Source of the DNA: Trichoplax sp. H2
Lineage: Eukaryota > Placozoa > Uniplacotomia > Trichoplacea
DNA: 64,000 nucleotides
Assembly (NCBI GenBank): GCA_003344405.1
Contig: NOWV01000013.1
Coordinates: forward strand, 62,001-126,000
Direction: 5' to 3'
Below, in pieces: positions 62,576-64,000 of this stretch. The notes under the pieces were generated by a model. That model ran no database searches and was not told where the DNA came from. It saw only the letters and a list, made by a program, of their open reading frames with translations. The number at the start of each line of letters is the position of its first letter. The stretch's first letter is position 1. The translations under genes were made by a program, and so were the position numbers.

Positions 62576-62727
62576 AAACTTTACTACAGAAGACGAAATA
62601 GAATTTAGCCAGTTATTAGTTATTAATCTAGAAAGTGTTGAACCATAAGAAATACCCAATCGAATCAACCTGCCAATATAGCATCGATATCAAAATACCG
62701 CCTTAACAATCAAATAATCCTGGTGCA

Positions 62728-64000
62728 ATGGAACATATCAGTAATAGCGATCAAACAGACGTGGGCGAATCATCAGAAAGTCATCATCAGATTTTAATTT
62801 CTAACATTATCAGCAAGATAGGTAAGAGACAACTATTGTACAGTTAACAATTCATATCTTCTAGAATTTCAATTCGTTACACATATATGTAGATTTTAAT
62901 GAATATTAGCATTGGCAATCATATGTGCGTATGCGTATAATTATCTTCACTATTTCCTTACATTACAGTATGCTGGGAAATGATGCTAAATAAATGTCTA
63001 TGTAATGCTAAAAAATCTCTTATTCACTGTACTTTACATTTACTTCATGAGTGTTTATGATTGATAATATTTGTATTATCGTATAAGAATTGTTATTATT
63101 GCTAATATTTTCAATTTGATTGTGAATTCTACACAAATTAGACATTTACATAACTCCAATCTATCTGCATAACGTACTTTTAAGGCTGAACAATAATATC
63201 ATAATATACAGTATAGTATTGAAATTCAAACACGCCATCCATGTAAAGTGTGCAAGATAATGGTTTGAAAATCGTAACACAGTAGTTTAGTAGCACCAAA
63301 GAAAATTGAAGTAAACTCCATAAACTACAAACATTCAACTCTATGCAAAATTACATAGCAGCGGAACTATCCAATGATATTTACTATTGATATGGAATAA
63401 ATACAAATAACGATCATTAGAATGTACGTAGATGAAATTGAATGTTTCGTTGTTCTAAAATCTTAAATTGTCTCCTGAAAATAAGAAAGTCTACCCAAAG
63501 TCGTCAATGTCGATCATGTAGATTATCCACCAGTCGATCAAAATGATATTCAAGCCTGGGAACGGGTGAACATAAGTATATGCAAATAATTTTGTAAATC
63601 TATTAAATTTACTGTAATAAATTTATTAGGCATAATAACTGTATTAATTTAAGAAAAGCTAGCTGAGTAAAGTGTTAATATTGCTAATTTAACATGAAAT
63701 AATATTCAATTTCTACAAATTAATATCAAGTCTAGAGCAATAATGATCTACTTATCAAAATTAGATGAAAATAATATTTTACAATATTTTAACCTTACAA
63801 TCATACACTAGTATTTAGTTGTACCGAAGAAAACTGATCAAAACATATTAGTAGTTTATTAATTAATGAACAATTTACAAGATTTCATGTTAAACTTATT
63901 AATATATAACTTTATATCACAGAAACATACTTGTAGCATGCCGGACGATCTGAAAGCATTTTATATGCTTTCTAATGGTTTTCTACTGACGTGGTCAGTC
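62728..64000 (+). CDS. TPGS2: Tubulin polyglutamylase complex subunit 2, 5-prime part
   Basis: Non-catalytic subunit of the tubulin polyglutamylase complex, acting on microtubules, cilia and centrioles. Three exons are seen: 62728-62821, 63486-63565 and 63923-64000, the last cut by the window end. Junctions are G|GTAAGA to ATAAG|AA (phase 1) and CGG|GTGAAC to CACAG|AAA (phase 0). They give 84 residues. The diagnostic block runs from PPVDQNDIQAWERKHTCSMP through DDLKAFYMLSNGFLLTWSV, matching the TPGS2 pattern SWEQ-N-C-MPED-KNFY-TNGF--TWSV. The N-terminus (MEHISNSDQTDVGESSESHH) is unconserved, so the start is chosen as the first ATG in frame. Intron sizes are 664 and 357 bp. The remaining exons lie beyond 64000. 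Confidence 0.93.

Overview
The window looks like animal nuclear DNA. It is strongly AT-rich, genes are split by short GT-AG introns, and three loci can be recognised as orthologues of animal genes: SLD5/GINS4, lysosomal acid phosphatase and TPGS2. Base composition, compact introns and clusters of GTACAGTAC-type words near promoters suggest a placozoan (Trichoplax or Hoilungia). That is inference from style, not proof. Two runs of exactly 20 N (10557-10576 and 11309-11328) mark scaffold gaps.

Layout. 1-6360: no gene seen, one small palindromic repeat cluster. 6361-31887: a tandem cluster of one family. Three genes lie on the minus strand (6361-8410, 15253-17436, 21287-22774), one on the plus strand (29137-31887), and a decayed exon at 11783-12173. 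Each intact gene has three exons with identical intron phases: a signal-peptide exon, a long cysteine-rich exon with two Frizzled-CRD-like modules, and a last exon with a GPI-anchor-like tail. The 6361 gene carries a one-base frameshift. The intergenic DNA between copies is itself duplicated. 31888-35093: repeats and a promoter-like cluster. 35094-36868: GINS4, seven exons. 37920-55457: four single-exon minus-strand genes for 368-390 residue multi-pass proteins sharing a cysteine signature, with degenerate tandem repeats in the spacers. 57167-61074: a twelve-exon acid phosphatase gene with signal peptide, both catalytic motifs, a C-terminal membrane span and a Tyr-based sorting motif. 61195-61443: a small hydrophobic ORF. 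62728-64000: the first three exons of TPGS2, cut by the window end.

How the parts relate. GINS4 (replication helicase), acid phosphatase (lysosome) and TPGS2 (tubulin polyglutamylation) are unrelated housekeeping genes. The two expanded families are both cysteine-rich and both predicted to sit at the cell surface or in membranes, one GPI-tethered and one multi-pass; they are the accessory, possibly lineage-specific content. Exon boundaries were assigned by hand from splice sites, phase and family alignment, and no search was run.
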